A stretch of DNA of 64,000 nt from Cohnella laeviribosi DSM 21336 (GCF_000378425.1 NZ_KB899811.1:148133-212132); one strand, 5' to 3'; counted from the first letter of the stretch, positions 44,101 to 53,363 are shown. The notes: generated from the sequence alone by a model not told the origin. Program-made: numbers and translations.

Positions 44101-44143
44101 TTGACATCGCATCCCGTATTCGTTACTATAGATTGTAGAACAA
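44101..44143 (+). promoter_or_regulatory. promoter with TTGTTnAACAA-type operator, site 2
   Basis: TTGACA (44101-44106), 17-base spacer, TACTAT (44124-44129). The operator copy TTGTAGAACAA (44133-44143, one imperfect position) covers the transcription start, a repressor geometry. It serves the ring-cleavage operon. Confidence 0.7.
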
Positions 44144-44194
44144 AATTGAATTACATTACTGATTATTAAAATTGTACTTGAGAGGAAGTTGCGG

Positions 44195-45088
44195 ATGAAA
44201 TCCAATCCGGCGGTAGGTTTCATAGGCTTTGGAGAAGCGGCCTACTTCATTGCCAAAGGTCTGCTGGACAACGGGGTGAATCAGGTCCATGCCTATGATA
44301 TCCGTTTCGATGACGCGAATCTCGGAGAGCAGATTCGAAGCCGTGCGGATTCCATCGGAGTCATCCGGGAATCGTCGATCGGGCGGTTGTGCGGAGCGTG
44401 CGATCTGATCATCTGCGCGACCAACGCTTACGTCGCTTTGTCGGTTGCGCAGGAAGTCAGAGCGCACCTGCGGGAACATCACGTTTATGTGGATTTGAAC
44501 TCGGCGTCCGGTGAACTGAAGCAGAAGATTGCCGATGAGTTGAAATCAAGCACTGCTTCGTTCGTGGATGTTGCGGTCATGGATTCCGTACCCGCCCATG
44601 GCCACAAAGTGCCGATGCTGGCGAGCGGCCCCGGTGCTGCGGCCTTTGAGGAATTTGCGGCCGCCTATGGGATGAATGTGACGTATCTCAACGAAGTGCC
44701 GGGGAGCGCATCGGCGGTAAAAATGCTGCGAAGCGTATTCATGAAAGGTCTCGCGGCGCTGCTTCTGGAAACGCTGGTCGCAAGCGAAGCGTACGGCGCC
44801 ACACGAATGATTGTCGACTCGTTGGGCAAGACCATTGCGGGCAAGCCGTTCGAAGAGACGATCAACAACCTGATCACGAGAACCGCCATTCATGCCGAGC
44901 GGCGCGTCGGAGAAATGGAGGAAGTGGTGCGCACGCTGGAATCACTTGGCGTCGACTCCACGATTTCGCAAGCAGTGAAGAAGAAGCTCGGCCAGTTGGT
45001 CGAAGCCCGGTTGGCGGAATATTTCGGCCATGAGGCCCCCAAGAGCTACGATCTGGTATTGAGAAAACTGTTGGGTTCGGAGGTATAA
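44195..45088 (+). CDS. NAD(P)-dependent dehydrogenase, 6PGDH-like with DUF1932
   Basis: A 297-residue beta-hydroxyacid-dehydrogenase-type protein. The Rossmann start VGFIGFGEAAYFIAKGL is followed by DLNSASGELKQKIAD, the substrate motif VDVAVMDSVPAHGHKVPMLASG, then Lys in GSASAVKMLRSVFMKG and a DUF1932-type C-terminus. It would oxidise or reduce a hydroxy acid; in this operon a ring-cleavage product or side-chain alcohol is plausible. The ATG at 44195 is six bases from GAGGAAG. First gene of the operon. Confidence 0.8.
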   Translation: MKSNPAVGFIGFGEAAYFIAKGLLDNGVNQVHAYDIRFDDANLGEQIRSRADSIGVIRESSIGRLCGACDLIICATNAYVALSVAQEVRAHLREHHVYVDLNSASGELKQKIADELKSSTASFVDVAVMDSVPAHGHKVPMLASGPGAAAFEEFAAAYGMNVTYLNEVPGSASAVKMLRSVFMKGLAALLLETLVASEAYGATRMIVDSLGKTIAGKPFEETINNLITRTAIHAERRVGEMEEVVRTLESLGVDSTISQAVKKKLGQLVEARLAEYFGHEAPKSYDLVLRKLLGSEV

Positions 45089-45091
45089 CGC

Positions 45092-46066
45092 ATGACGGCT
45101 AGGGATGAAACCGAACGTCCCCGGGACATCGCCCATCTGGGACATGTGGAATTATTGACGCCCAAGATGGAAGAGAGCCTGTCCTTCTTCAAGGACGTGC
45201 TCGGCATGCAGGAGCTGACGCGAAAAGGCAACTCCGTCTATTTGCGGTGCTGGGGCGATTACGAGCAATATTCGCTGATCTTGACCGAAGCACCGTATGC
45301 CGGTGTGGGACATACCGCCTTCCGGACCGTCAGCCCGCAGGCGCTGGAGAGAAGAGTCCGGGCCATCCAGGATGCCGGAGCGGGAATCGGTTGGACCGAG
45401 GGGGATGTCGGTCACGGCCGGACGTTCCAATTCCGCGGTCCCGACGGTCATCTTCTGGAATTGTATTACGAGTCGGAGCCTTATCAGCCGCCCGATCATT
45501 TGAAACCTGCCCTGAAGAATCAACCCCAGAGATTTATCGGGCACGGTGTGGCGGTCAGGAATCTGGATCACGTGAACATGTTCTCGTCGCATCCCGAAGC
45601 TGACGGAGATTTCATGGAACATGTGCTGGGCATGCGATTGACGGAACAGATTCTGATGAACAACGGACGGCGCCCGGGGGTATGGTATACCCCGAACAAC
45701 AAGTCCTACGAAATCGTCTACACGCTCGATGCCACGGGTTCAAAAGGAAGGTTGCACCACATCGCCTTCAGGGTGGACACCAACGAAGGAATATGGCGGG
45801 CCGCCGATCTGTTCGTGGAACACGGCGTGTTTATCGAATTCGCTCCGAGCAAGCATGCCATCAATCAAACCTATTTCGTCTATGTGTACGAGCCGGGCGG
45901 CAACCGGATCGAGATCTGTTCCGGCGGATATCTCGTGCTGGCTCCGGATTGGAAGCCCATCACATGGACGGAAGCGGAACGGGCCAGGGGGCAAGCCTGG
46001 GGCAACAAGACGGTACCGACATTCCACAGTTATGGTACTCCCGTTGTAGACAAAACCGACGAGTGA
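45092..46066 (+). CDS. type I extradiol (catechol 2,3-) dioxygenase
   Basis: A 324-residue two-module VOC protein. The C-terminal module carries the Fe(II) triad H160 (NLDHVN), H223 (LHHIAF) and E274 (NRIEICSG), matching the H-H-E pattern of XylE-type catechol 2,3-dioxygenase. The N-terminal module (HLGHVELLTPKMEESLSFF) lacks the triad, as usual. It opens a catecholic ring next to the hydroxyls. The downstream hydratase and aldolase imply a product equivalent to 4-oxalomesaconate, so a gallate- or protocatechuate-like carboxylated catechol is the probable substrate. Four bases separate it from the dehydrogenase. Confidence 0.87.
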   Translation: MTARDETERPRDIAHLGHVELLTPKMEESLSFFKDVLGMQELTRKGNSVYLRCWGDYEQYSLILTEAPYAGVGHTAFRTVSPQALERRVRAIQDAGAGIGWTEGDVGHGRTFQFRGPDGHLLELYYESEPYQPPDHLKPALKNQPQRFIGHGVAVRNLDHVNMFSSHPEADGDFMEHVLGMRLTEQILMNNGRRPGVWYTPNNKSYEIVYTLDATGSKGRLHHIAFRVDTNEGIWRAADLFVEHGVFIEFAPSKHAINQTYFVYVYEPGGNRIEICSGGYLVLAPDWKPITWTEAERARGQAWGNKTVPTFHSYGTPVVDKTDE

Positions 46067-46105
46067 TTTTGTACGCGACAAGGAAAACGGAACGGAGGAT
46101 GTGCC

Positions 46106-46837
46106 ATGATCGACCCCAAGACTCGGCTTCTCGTTGTCAGCGCGCACGCGGCGGATTTCGTGTGGCGCGCAGGCGGCACAATCGCGAAATATACGAAGAG
46201 CGGCGCCCAGGTGTCTCTGGTGATTCTGAGTTACGGCGCAAGGGGCGAATCCAACGATCTCTGGAATATTGAAGGAATGACGGAGGACAGGGTCAAGGCG
46301 GTTCGGCGGGATGAAATCGAAAAAGCGGCATCCCATCTGAACGTCACGGACATGGAGATCTGGGATTTCCAGGATTACCACATGTACATCGATCAGGAGC
46401 GCATGGAACGGATGACCGCAAAGATCCGCGCCGTCGCGCCCCACATCATTCTGACGCACGGACCCAGGGATGCGTTCAATCCCGACCACGAAACGGTTTC
46501 GAGGTATGTTTTCGAAGCCAGCGTGTTGTCGACATCGAACGGGGTCCGCATGGAAGGCTATCCGACCGCGACGCAGGCCAAACTGTTCGGGTTTGAGCCC
46601 CATCAGCCGGAAATCAGCGACTTCAAACCAGACATCATCGTCGATATTACGGACACATACGAACAGAAAGAAGCCGCGATGAACTGCTTCAAGGCGCAGA
46701 AACACTTGATCGAGTATTACGGATGGAAGGCGAAACTGAGGGGAAATCATGCCCGCCGTTGTTCGGGCAACAAGAACTATCAATATGCGGAAGCGTTCAG
46801 CCGTTTTTTTCCGCTTGTGGGAGGAGAATTGATCTGA
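46106..46837 (+). CDS. galB: 4-oxalomesaconate hydratase, GalB type (PIG-L fold)
   Basis: A 243-residue zinc protein of the PIG-L/LmbE fold. SAHAADFVWRAGGTIA gives H14 and D17, and H128 is in NPDHETVSRYV. The AHAAD wording rather than AHPDD, together with WRAGGTIAKYT, is what I know from GalB of gallate breakdown, which hydrates 4-oxalomesaconate to 4-carboxy-4-hydroxy-2-oxoadipate. The aldolase for that product is the next gene, overlapping by one base. Alternative: an N-acetylglucosamine-type deacetylase, made less likely by the neighbours. Confidence 0.8.
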   Translation: MIDPKTRLLVVSAHAADFVWRAGGTIAKYTKSGAQVSLVILSYGARGESNDLWNIEGMTEDRVKAVRRDEIEKAASHLNVTDMEIWDFQDYHMYIDQERMERMTAKIRAVAPHIILTHGPRDAFNPDHETVSRYVFEASVLSTSNGVRMEGYPTATQAKLFGFEPHQPEISDFKPDIIVDITDTYEQKEAAMNCFKAQKHLIEYYGWKAKLRGNHARRCSGNKNYQYAEAFSRFFPLVGGELI

Positions 46838-47541
46838 TGCAAAAATACGTCGTGCGCAACATTGAACGTCCGTCGAAAGAGCTGATCGACCAGTTTGCCG
46901 AACATGATTCCACCACGGTTTACGAAGCCCAGGGCAAAATTGGCCTCATGGCTCCGTACATGAAGCCGCTCATTGCCGGCCGGCGCGTATGCGGACCCGC
47001 GGTTACGGTGGTATGCCCGGCTGGCGACAATCTGATGATTCACGTCGCCATCGAAGTATGCCAGCCGGGCGATGTGCTCGTGATCACGACGATCGGGGAA
47101 AGCGTCCACGGCATGATCGGCGAGTTGATCGTCACGGCGCTGGAGCGCCGGGGTGTCGCCGGAGTGGTCATCGATGCAGGTATCCGCGATATTGCGCAAA
47201 TCCGGAAAATGGGATTTCCGATATGGTCGAAGGCGGTATACGGACTCGGGACAACCAAATCCAGAGGAGGTTGGGTCAACGCTCCGGCGGTTTGCGCGGG
47301 AACGGAGGTGCACCCGGGCGATATCATCCTGGCGGATGATGACGGCGTTGTCGTCGTTCGCAAGTCCGATGCCGAATTCGCCCTGAATGCGACCCGGAAG
47401 CGGGTAGAAGACGAAGAGAAGACGAAAGCGCGCATCGTCAGGGGAGAATTAAGCCTCGACTTCTACAGTCTTCGCGAAGTGCTCCAGAGGCAGAATGTCG
47501 TCTATTACGACAATATCGGGGAGATCGAAGCAAGCAAGTAA
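46837..47541 (+). CDS. galC: 4-carboxy-4-hydroxy-2-oxoadipate aldolase (HMG/CHA aldolase, RraA fold)
   Basis: A 234-residue class II aldolase of the RraA-like fold that splits 4-carboxy-4-hydroxy-2-oxoadipate to pyruvate and oxaloacetate. GVVIDAGIRDIAQIRK holds the metal/catalytic R117-D118, and HGMIGELIVTAL supplies the loop binding the pyruvyl group. The length and KTKARIVRGE tail fit LigK/GalC rather than RNase E regulator RraA. TGATG overlap with galB implies coupled translation. It ends the operon. Confidence 0.85.
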   Translation: MQKYVVRNIERPSKELIDQFAEHDSTTVYEAQGKIGLMAPYMKPLIAGRRVCGPAVTVVCPAGDNLMIHVAIEVCQPGDVLVITTIGESVHGMIGELIVTALERRGVAGVVIDAGIRDIAQIRKMGFPIWSKAVYGLGTTKSRGGWVNAPAVCAGTEVHPGDIILADDDGVVVVRKSDAEFALNATRKRVEDEEKTKARIVRGELSLDFYSLREVLQRQNVVYYDNIGEIEASK

Positions 47542-47548
47542 ACATCTT

Positions 47549-47625
47549 CATGCTTCCCGGACGGACATCCGGGAAGCATGGCAAACAATAAAACGCATCC
47601 GCTGCAAGGCGGGATGCGTTTTTTT
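47549..47625 (+). terminator. two tandem hairpins closing the ring-cleavage operon
   Basis: The first hairpin (47549-47580) has arms CATGCTTCCCGG and CCGGGAAGCATG without T. The second (47592-47625) has arms AAACGCATCC and GGATGCGTTT followed by seven T. Confidence 0.85.
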
Positions 47626-47642
47626 CACAGCACGGGTGCAAG

Positions 47643-48023
47643 TTACAAGACGGCGGTCAATTCGATCTGCACGCGCAGACCTTCACGGAGTTTTTGCACC
47701 GTGGTGTGCCGGGCGGGGCGGTTGTTTTCATCCGGGAACATTTTCAGCCATTCCACGTTGACGACTTTCTTGTATTCGGCATCGGACACCAGGACGTGAA
47801 GGTGGGCGATGTCATCCGTCGTCCCGCCCGCGAGCGCCATGATTTCCCTTATGTAATGGAAGAGGTTGGCCACTTCGTCTTCCACCTTTTCGGGCATCTC
47901 TCCCGTCTCCGGATCGGATCCGATAATGGCGGAGGTAAAAACCATATTTCCGATTTTGACCGCTGTCGGAATCGGGTTTTGATGGTGCGAACCCTTGACC
48001 TGGAGAACTTCTCTTTTGGCCAT
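47643..48023 (-). CDS. Rid (YjgF/YER057c) family protein
   Basis: A 126-residue protein of the Rid family, small trimeric enamine/imine deaminases. Text: PIPTAVKIGNMVFTSAIIG, AGGTTDDIAHLHVLV, NRPARHTTVQKLREGLRVQIELTAV. The Arg in NRPARHTTV corresponds to the carboxylate-binding Arg of RidA. The ATG at 48023 follows GGAGAG. It is divergent from the YesN-type regulator and shares an operator region with it. In aromatic clusters some Rid proteins act on ring-cleavage products; here that is only possible. Confidence 0.85.
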   Translation of the reverse strand: MAKREVLQVKGSHHQNPIPTAVKIGNMVFTSAIIGSDPETGEMPEKVEDEVANLFHYIREIMALAGGTTDDIAHLHVLVSDAEYKKVVNVEWLKMFPDENNRPARHTTVQKLREGLRVQIELTAVL

Positions 48024-48091
48024 CTTGCATTCACTCTCCGTTGTGTAGTAGTGGATTTCGTTTATCATTATATATTGCACCAATGAAAAAT

Positions 48092-48109
48092 AACAATATT
48101 GTTGAACAA
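48092..48109. promoter_or_regulatory. TTGTTnAACAA operator, site 3, with overlapping palindrome
   Basis: AACAATATTGTT (48092-48103) overlaps TTGTTGAACAA (48099-48109). On the minus strand TTGTTA and TATAAT, 18 bases apart, form a promoter for the Rid gene whose -35 lies in this palindrome. Confidence 0.6.
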
Positions 48110-48151
48110 AAAATATAACCATAATAATTCCATATAGTGGGGGTGAGCCCT

Positions 48152-49777
48152 ATGTACAGACTGCTGATCGTCGATGACGAAATCCACGCCGCGCATGGCA
48201 TCAAAGACGGGGTGGATTGGGGGAGATTGGGTTTCTCGCATGTGCATGTCGCCTACAATGCCCGGCAGGCCAGAGAGATCCTGCAGAATCATGCAGTGGA
48301 ACTGATGATTTGCGATATTGAAATGCCGCAGGAAAACGGACTGGAACTTCTGTCCTGGGTGAAAGCGAAGCAGTTCGACACGCGCTGCATCATCCTGACC
48401 TGCCACGCCGACTTTCATTACGCACAGAAGGCGCTCCGGCTCGGAAGCGCAGACTACCTGCTCAAACCGATTCGCTTTGAAGATTTGGAGAGCGTTGTAC
48501 AACACGTCGTCGGGAAGATCGAATCCGACCGGAAGGAACGCCAATTTGCCGACACGTTGAAGCACTATTACCGGTTGTGGCTGGAACATCGTCCGCTGCT
48601 GGTTGAACGTTTCTGGCTGGACCTGATTCACCAAAACATTTCATCCCGTCCGGAACAGCTTGAAGAATTGATGAGAAAACGGAACATTCCTTACGACCGT
48701 GACGACATATTCCTGCCCGTTCTGGTTTCGGTGCGCAACTGGTCGAAAGTGTTGTCGGAACGTGATCAGAAGATACTCGAGTATGCGTTGCGGAACGCCG
48801 CCGAACACAGTCTCGAAATATCGGATCTGGAAACCGGGTGCGTCGTTCCGATGACGGAGGAGTATATGATTGTCATCCTGGACAAGAATCATCCGCTTTT
48901 TCTCTCGGACATCGACCTGAGACACAGGTCGGCTCAATATGTCGAGTTCTGCAGAAAACATTTCTATTGCGAGCTGTGCGTCTATATCGGCTCGCCAACC
49001 CGCATCCCTTCGATCCGGGAAACGGTTATGGCGTTGATCCAGCAAGATATGAACAATGTGAAGAATTCCGGAATCGTCTTCCGGACGGATTATGCGCAAG
49101 AAAGGCCGGTTCTTCATCCTCCCGCTCTCATTCACTGGATCGAGCTGTTGAGACGCGGGGACAAGACGGCTCTTCTCGAGGATATCGACGCATACCTGAG
49201 CTACATGGAAAAGTCCGAATGCGACGCGAAGCTTCTGCAGCAGTTCTATTTTGATTTCCTGCAAATGATCGGCCATGTGCTTCACCTGAAAGGGCTTCAG
49301 GCCCATCTGATCTTTGCGGATACCGTGTCGCCCCAAAACGCGGTCCGGATCACGCGTTCGTTTGATCATATGCGCGAATGGATTACGCAGGTGATCAGCA
49401 CCGGGATCGATTTTATCCGTTCGGTGGAACAGTCGCGTTCTCTGATTGACCGCGTCAAGAAATACGTCAGGGAGAATGTGCATAAGGGGCTCACCCGCGA
49501 AGATATCGCGGAACACGTGTACTTGAGCCCGGACTACCTGTCGAGGCTCTTCAGGAAAGAGACCGGCCAATCCTTGTCCGACCATTTGATAGAGGAAAAA
49601 ATGAATTACGCCAAGCAGCTGCTGGCCGATTCCGACAAATCGGTGAGCGAAATTGCGGCATCGGTGGGTTATACGAATTTTTCTCATTTTTCAAAAATGT
49701 TCAAAAAAGTTACGGGCATGAATCCGTTGGAGTATCGGAAATGCCGGCATCGGAAGATTGACGCTTATCTTTGTTGA
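48152..49777 (+). CDS. AraC-type response regulator (YesN-like)
   Basis: A 541-residue regulator: receiver with D55 (MICDIEMPQENG), long middle domain, AraC HTH pair at the end (IAEHVYLSPDYLSRLFRKETGQ; IAASVGYTNFSHFSKMFKKVTGMNPLEYR). The ATG at 48152 follows GGGGGTGAG. It lies upstream of an LplB-type importer, and a matching YesM kinase follows that importer, so the three-part set is split RR, transporter, kinase. Confidence 0.9.
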   Translation: MYRLLIVDDEIHAAHGIKDGVDWGRLGFSHVHVAYNARQAREILQNHAVELMICDIEMPQENGLELLSWVKAKQFDTRCIILTCHADFHYAQKALRLGSADYLLKPIRFEDLESVVQHVVGKIESDRKERQFADTLKHYYRLWLEHRPLLVERFWLDLIHQNISSRPEQLEELMRKRNIPYDRDDIFLPVLVSVRNWSKVLSERDQKILEYALRNAAEHSLEISDLETGCVVPMTEEYMIVILDKNHPLFLSDIDLRHRSAQYVEFCRKHFYCELCVYIGSPTRIPSIRETVMALIQQDMNNVKNSGIVFRTDYAQERPVLHPPALIHWIELLRRGDKTALLEDIDAYLSYMEKSECDAKLLQQFYFDFLQMIGHVLHLKGLQAHLIFADTVSPQNAVRITRSFDHMREWITQVISTGIDFIRSVEQSRSLIDRVKKYVRENVHKGLTREDIAEHVYLSPDYLSRLFRKETGQSLSDHLIEEKMNYAKQLLADSDKSVSEIAASVGYTNFSHFSKMFKKVTGMNPLEYRKCRHRKIDAYLC

Positions 49778-49839
49778 AGATGTCATAAAAACGACAAAAC
49801 ATAACGGATATGGAGTAGGGGCAGGGGAGCCCCTGTTTC

Positions 49840-49845
49840 TATAAT
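49840..49845 (+). promoter_or_regulatory. -10 box of the importer operon
   Basis: TATAAT preceded by a small GGGGC/GCCCC hairpin instead of a -35 box; regulator-dependent transcription is likely. Confidence 0.4.
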
Positions 49846-49883
49846 CGGGGTATACAAGCGGAAAGGAAGGAGAGTGAAAGCGT

Positions 49884-50846
49884 TTGGAGCAAACCGTCGA
49901 CGCCCCGAAATACGCATTTCCGAAATCGACCTTGAGGCGTTTTCGATGGATTCGCCGATACGGTGTCCTGATTTTGATGATACTGCCGGGCGTCATCTAT
50001 CTGTTGATAAACAACTACTTGCCCATGCTCGGCATCATCATCGCTTTCAAGGATGTCAATTACGCAAAGGGAATCCTGCAAAGCGACTGGATTGGATTCA
50101 AAAACTTCGAATTTTTGTTCCGGACCAATGACGCTTACATCATTACAAGGAACACGATTCTGTACAACATTACGTTTATCGTTCTGCATGTGATTGCGGC
50201 GGTCACGCTGGCGGTTCTGCTGAATGAATTGAAAAACCGGTTTTTGGCCCGATTTTACCAGAGCGTCGTGCTTCTTCCCTATCTCATATCGGCCGTCATT
50301 ATCGGATATTTGGTGTTTTCTTTGCTCAGCGTCGAAACGGGCATTATGAACAAGAAGATTTTGCCGATGCTCGGATTGGGCGAGATCAGCTGGTACACGG
50401 AAACGAAATACTGGCCCTATATTTTGACGATGGTCAGCGTCTGGAAAACGGCGGGACATTTGTGTGTCATCTTCCTGGCAGCCATCGTCGGGATCGACAA
50501 GGAATATTTTGAAGCCGCCACCATCGACGGAGCTTCCCGCTGGCAGCAGATCAGAAGCATTACGATTCCGCTGATCACGCCGGTGATTACGATCATGACG
50601 CTGCTTGCGATCGGGCGCATCTTCCATTCCGATTTCGGTCTGTTCTACCAGGTGCCGTTGGATTCGGGGCCGTTGCTTCCGGTAACCAACGTCATCGATA
50701 CCTATGTTTATCGCTCGCTGCTCACGCTCGGGGATATCGGAATGTCTTCTGCCGCGGGAGTTTACCAATCCGTCGTAGGTTTTCTTCTCGTGCTGATATC
50801 CAATTACATCGTCAGAAAAATCAACAGCGACAACGCATTGTTCTGA
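49884..50846 (+). CDS. ABC transporter permease (LplB/YteP-like)
   Basis: A 320-residue CUT1-type permease with six helices. It opens RYGVLILMILPGVIYLLINNYLPMLGIIIAFKD, and the EAA loop is EAATIDGASRWQQIRSITIPLI. The family takes up oligosaccharides in Bacillus and Paenibacillus. TTG 49884 follows GGAAGGAG. It forms a heterodimer with the next permease. No ATPase gene is present; such systems use a shared MsmX-type ATPase. Confidence 0.9.
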   Translation: MEQTVDAPKYAFPKSTLRRFRWIRRYGVLILMILPGVIYLLINNYLPMLGIIIAFKDVNYAKGILQSDWIGFKNFEFLFRTNDAYIITRNTILYNITFIVLHVIAAVTLAVLLNELKNRFLARFYQSVVLLPYLISAVIIGYLVFSLLSVETGIMNKKILPMLGLGEISWYTETKYWPYILTMVSVWKTAGHLCVIFLAAIVGIDKEYFEAATIDGASRWQQIRSITIPLITPVITIMTLLAIGRIFHSDFGLFYQVPLDSGPLLPVTNVIDTYVYRSLLTLGDIGMSSAAGVYQSVVGFLLVLISNYIVRKINSDNALF

Positions 50847-50857
50847 GGAGCAAAATT

Positions 50858-51745
50858 ATGGAACGCACAAACAGTCGGACCCAATTGGTCATTCATCTGT
50901 TTTTCGTTGTTGTCTCGGCGGTTTGCTTGCTGCCGTTCTTTCTGCTCGTCACTTCTTCGATTACGGATGAAAGCGAAATCATCCGCAACGGGTACACCTT
51001 GTTCCCGAAGCACATCAGTTTTGCCGCCTACGAGTACCTGCTCAATGATGCTTCGGCAATACTGAGGGCTTACGGAAATACCTTCGTGGCGACGGTGATT
51101 GGTACGAGCGTCAGTCTCTTGATCATCACCATGCTCGCCTATCCGCTATCGCGAAGGGATTTTCCGTGGCGCAAATCGCTGTCGTTTTTCGTGTTCTTTA
51201 CCATGCTGTTCAACGGCGGACTTGTCCCTACTTATTTCGTCTACACCCAGGTCTTCGATCTGAAGAACACATTGTTGGCATTGATCGTTCCTTACCTGTT
51301 GTTGAACGGATTTTATGTCCTGTTGGCCAGAACCTTTTTTGCGAACACGATTCCGATGGAGATCATCGAATCGGCCTATATTGACGGGGCGGGCGAATTC
51401 CGGATCTTCTGGCGCATCATACTGCCTCTGTCGCTGCCCATTCTGGCCACCGTCGGTTTGTTCCAGCTCATCAATTACTGGAACGATTGGTTCAACAGCC
51501 TGATCTTCATCACGGACAGGAAACTGTTCAACCTGCAGTATTTGCTGAACAAGATTCTGCTCGACATTCAATTTTTGAGCACCAGTGATCTCGGGGGCAA
51601 CCAGGCTGAAATGATTGCCGCTCTTCCCAAAGAGGGCGTGCGCATGGCCATGGCCGTCATCGGAGTGGTTCCCATTTTGATCGCGTATCCGTTTTTCCAG
51701 AGGTTTTTCATCCAGGGACTTACGGTTGGTGCCGTGAAAGGCTGA
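50858..51745 (+). CDS. ABC transporter permease (YtcP-like)
   Basis: A 295-residue partner permease with six helices. The EAA loop is ESAYIDGAGEFRIFWRIILPLSLPILAT. Length and C-terminal FFQRFFIQGLTVGAVKG are typical of YtcP. Eleven bases after the first permease stop. Confidence 0.92.
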   Translation: MERTNSRTQLVIHLFFVVVSAVCLLPFFLLVTSSITDESEIIRNGYTLFPKHISFAAYEYLLNDASAILRAYGNTFVATVIGTSVSLLIITMLAYPLSRRDFPWRKSLSFFVFFTMLFNGGLVPTYFVYTQVFDLKNTLLALIVPYLLLNGFYVLLARTFFANTIPMEIIESAYIDGAGEFRIFWRIILPLSLPILATVGLFQLINYWNDWFNSLIFITDRKLFNLQYLLNKILLDIQFLSTSDLGGNQAEMIAALPKEGVRMAMAVIGVVPILIAYPFFQRFFIQGLTVGAVKG

Positions 51746-51797
51746 GGCTTATTCCGGTTTATCCGGTAAGCATACAAATCTGCGCAGGGGGATGGAT

Positions 51798-53363
51798 ATG
51801 CTGAAGAAAATGCTGATGTTGTTCATTGCGGTGGCGTTGGTGCTGGCCGGCTGCGGATCGTCCGACAAGTCGGCAAGCAATGCGGGCAGCAACAGCGGCA
51901 GCTCCGTAAACACCGGCTCCATAAACACCGGAAGCACGGACGAAGCGCAAGAGGAGAACGATGCTTCAAATCTGCCGCCGTATGAAATCGTGATTGCTTT
52001 CCCCACTTCCTCGTCCCAGACATCGGGCATTCCCGAAGTGGAACAAGCGATCAATGAAATCACCAAGAAAAAAATCAATGCCACGATCAAGCTCATGCCC
52101 TACAGTTACGCATCGTATGCCCAACAACTGAACCTGATGTTCGCTTCCAATGAAAAACTGGATCTGTTCGTCAGCGGCGTAAACGGTGCATACAGCAGCC
52201 AGGTGGCGCAGGGCAGCATGATCCCGTTGGATGATCTGCTCGAGAAATACGGCAGCGGGATCAAGGAAGCGGTATACGCGCCATTCATCGAGGCGGCCCG
52301 AATGAACGGAAAATTGTACGGCATTCCGAGCAACCGCGACCTGGCCGCCGACCGCGAATTGCTGATGAGGAAAGATATCGTGGACAAGTACCATATTGAT
52401 CTTTCGCAAGTAAAAACGTTCGAGGACTTTGGGCAAATTTTCAAGGTGGTCAAGGAAAACGAACCGGACCTCATCCCGCTCGTTCTGTTTACCCAAATCA
52501 GCACACCGGTTGACGTGATCGCCAGCATGTATTTTGACATACTGGGGGATCGAATGGGCGTGTTAGAATACGGAAACTCCGAAATGAAAGTTGTAAATAT
52601 GTATGAAACCGAGCAATACGCCCAGCTCCTGAACACCGTCAGAAGTTGGTATGAAAAAGGGTATGTGCAGAAGGATGCGGCTACGACGAAAGATACCGGT
52701 CCGGTATTGGTGCAGGCGGGACGCGCGTTTTCCTATATCAAACAGTCCAAACCGGGCAGCGATACGCAGGCAAGCCGGCAAACGGGCTATGAAATGGTCA
52801 GCCTGAAACTTCCGCCCGCGTATTCAACCACCAACCTGATTACGCAGTTCCTGTGGTCGATTGCCAAGAACTCGCAGGATCCCGAGCGGGCCATGATGTT
52901 CCTGAACCTGATGTTTACGGATACGGACATCATCAATCTGCTTGCCTGGGGCATTGAAGGAAGAGACTATGTCAAAGTTTCGGGCAACATAATCGATTAT
53001 CCCGAAGGTGTCAACGCGACAAACGTGCCGTATGGCTTGAACCAGGGATGGCTGTTCGGGAACCAATTCAAGTCGTATGTGTTCAAGGGCGATCCCGAAG
53101 ATATCTATCAACAAACGGATCAATTCAACAAGGAGGCAGTCAAATCGCCGGCACTCGGATTTACATTTGATTCCACTCCGGTCAAATCGGAGGTCGCGTC
53201 GGTGACGAATGTGATGAACCAATATCGCCTGGGCCTGGAAACGGGTTCCCTTGATCCGGAGACGCTGTTGCCGCAATACTTTTCCGAGATGAAAAAGGCT
53301 GGCATCGACAGGATCATCGAAGAGAAGCAAAGACAACTGGATGAATGGGTGAAAACGAAGTAA
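51798..53363 (+). CDS. ABC substrate-binding lipoprotein (LplA/YtcQ-like)
   Basis: A 521-residue family 1 extracellular binding protein with lipobox LAGC (C19) and a Ser/Asn-rich linker. NAYSSQ-type segments (SGVNGAYSSQVAQGSMIPLDDLLEKYG, ARMNGKLYGIPSNRD) match the long LplA class that binds oligosaccharides. ATG 51798 is six bases after GGGGG; ATG 51792 is too close. Third gene of the importer operon. Confidence 0.92.
   Translation: MLKKMLMLFIAVALVLAGCGSSDKSASNAGSNSGSSVNTGSINTGSTDEAQEENDASNLPPYEIVIAFPTSSSQTSGIPEVEQAINEITKKKINATIKLMPYSYASYAQQLNLMFASNEKLDLFVSGVNGAYSSQVAQGSMIPLDDLLEKYGSGIKEAVYAPFIEAARMNGKLYGIPSNRDLAADRELLMRKDIVDKYHIDLSQVKTFEDFGQIFKVVKENEPDLIPLVLFTQISTPVDVIASMYFDILGDRMGVLEYGNSEMKVVNMYETEQYAQLLNTVRSWYEKGYVQKDAATTKDTGPVLVQAGRAFSYIKQSKPGSDTQASRQTGYEMVSLKLPPAYSTTNLITQFLWSIAKNSQDPERAMMFLNLMFTDTDIINLLAWGIEGRDYVKVSGNIIDYPEGVNATNVPYGLNQGWLFGNQFKSYVFKGDPEDIYQQTDQFNKEAVKSPALGFTFDSTPVKSEVASVTNVMNQYRLGLETGSLDPETLLPQYFSEMKKAGIDRIIEEKQRQLDEWVKTK

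Noticed and set aside
46837..47541. RNase E regulator RraA
   Set aside because: RraA folds are shared with CHA/HMG aldolases; length, C-terminal tail and direct coupling to galB favour the aldolase.
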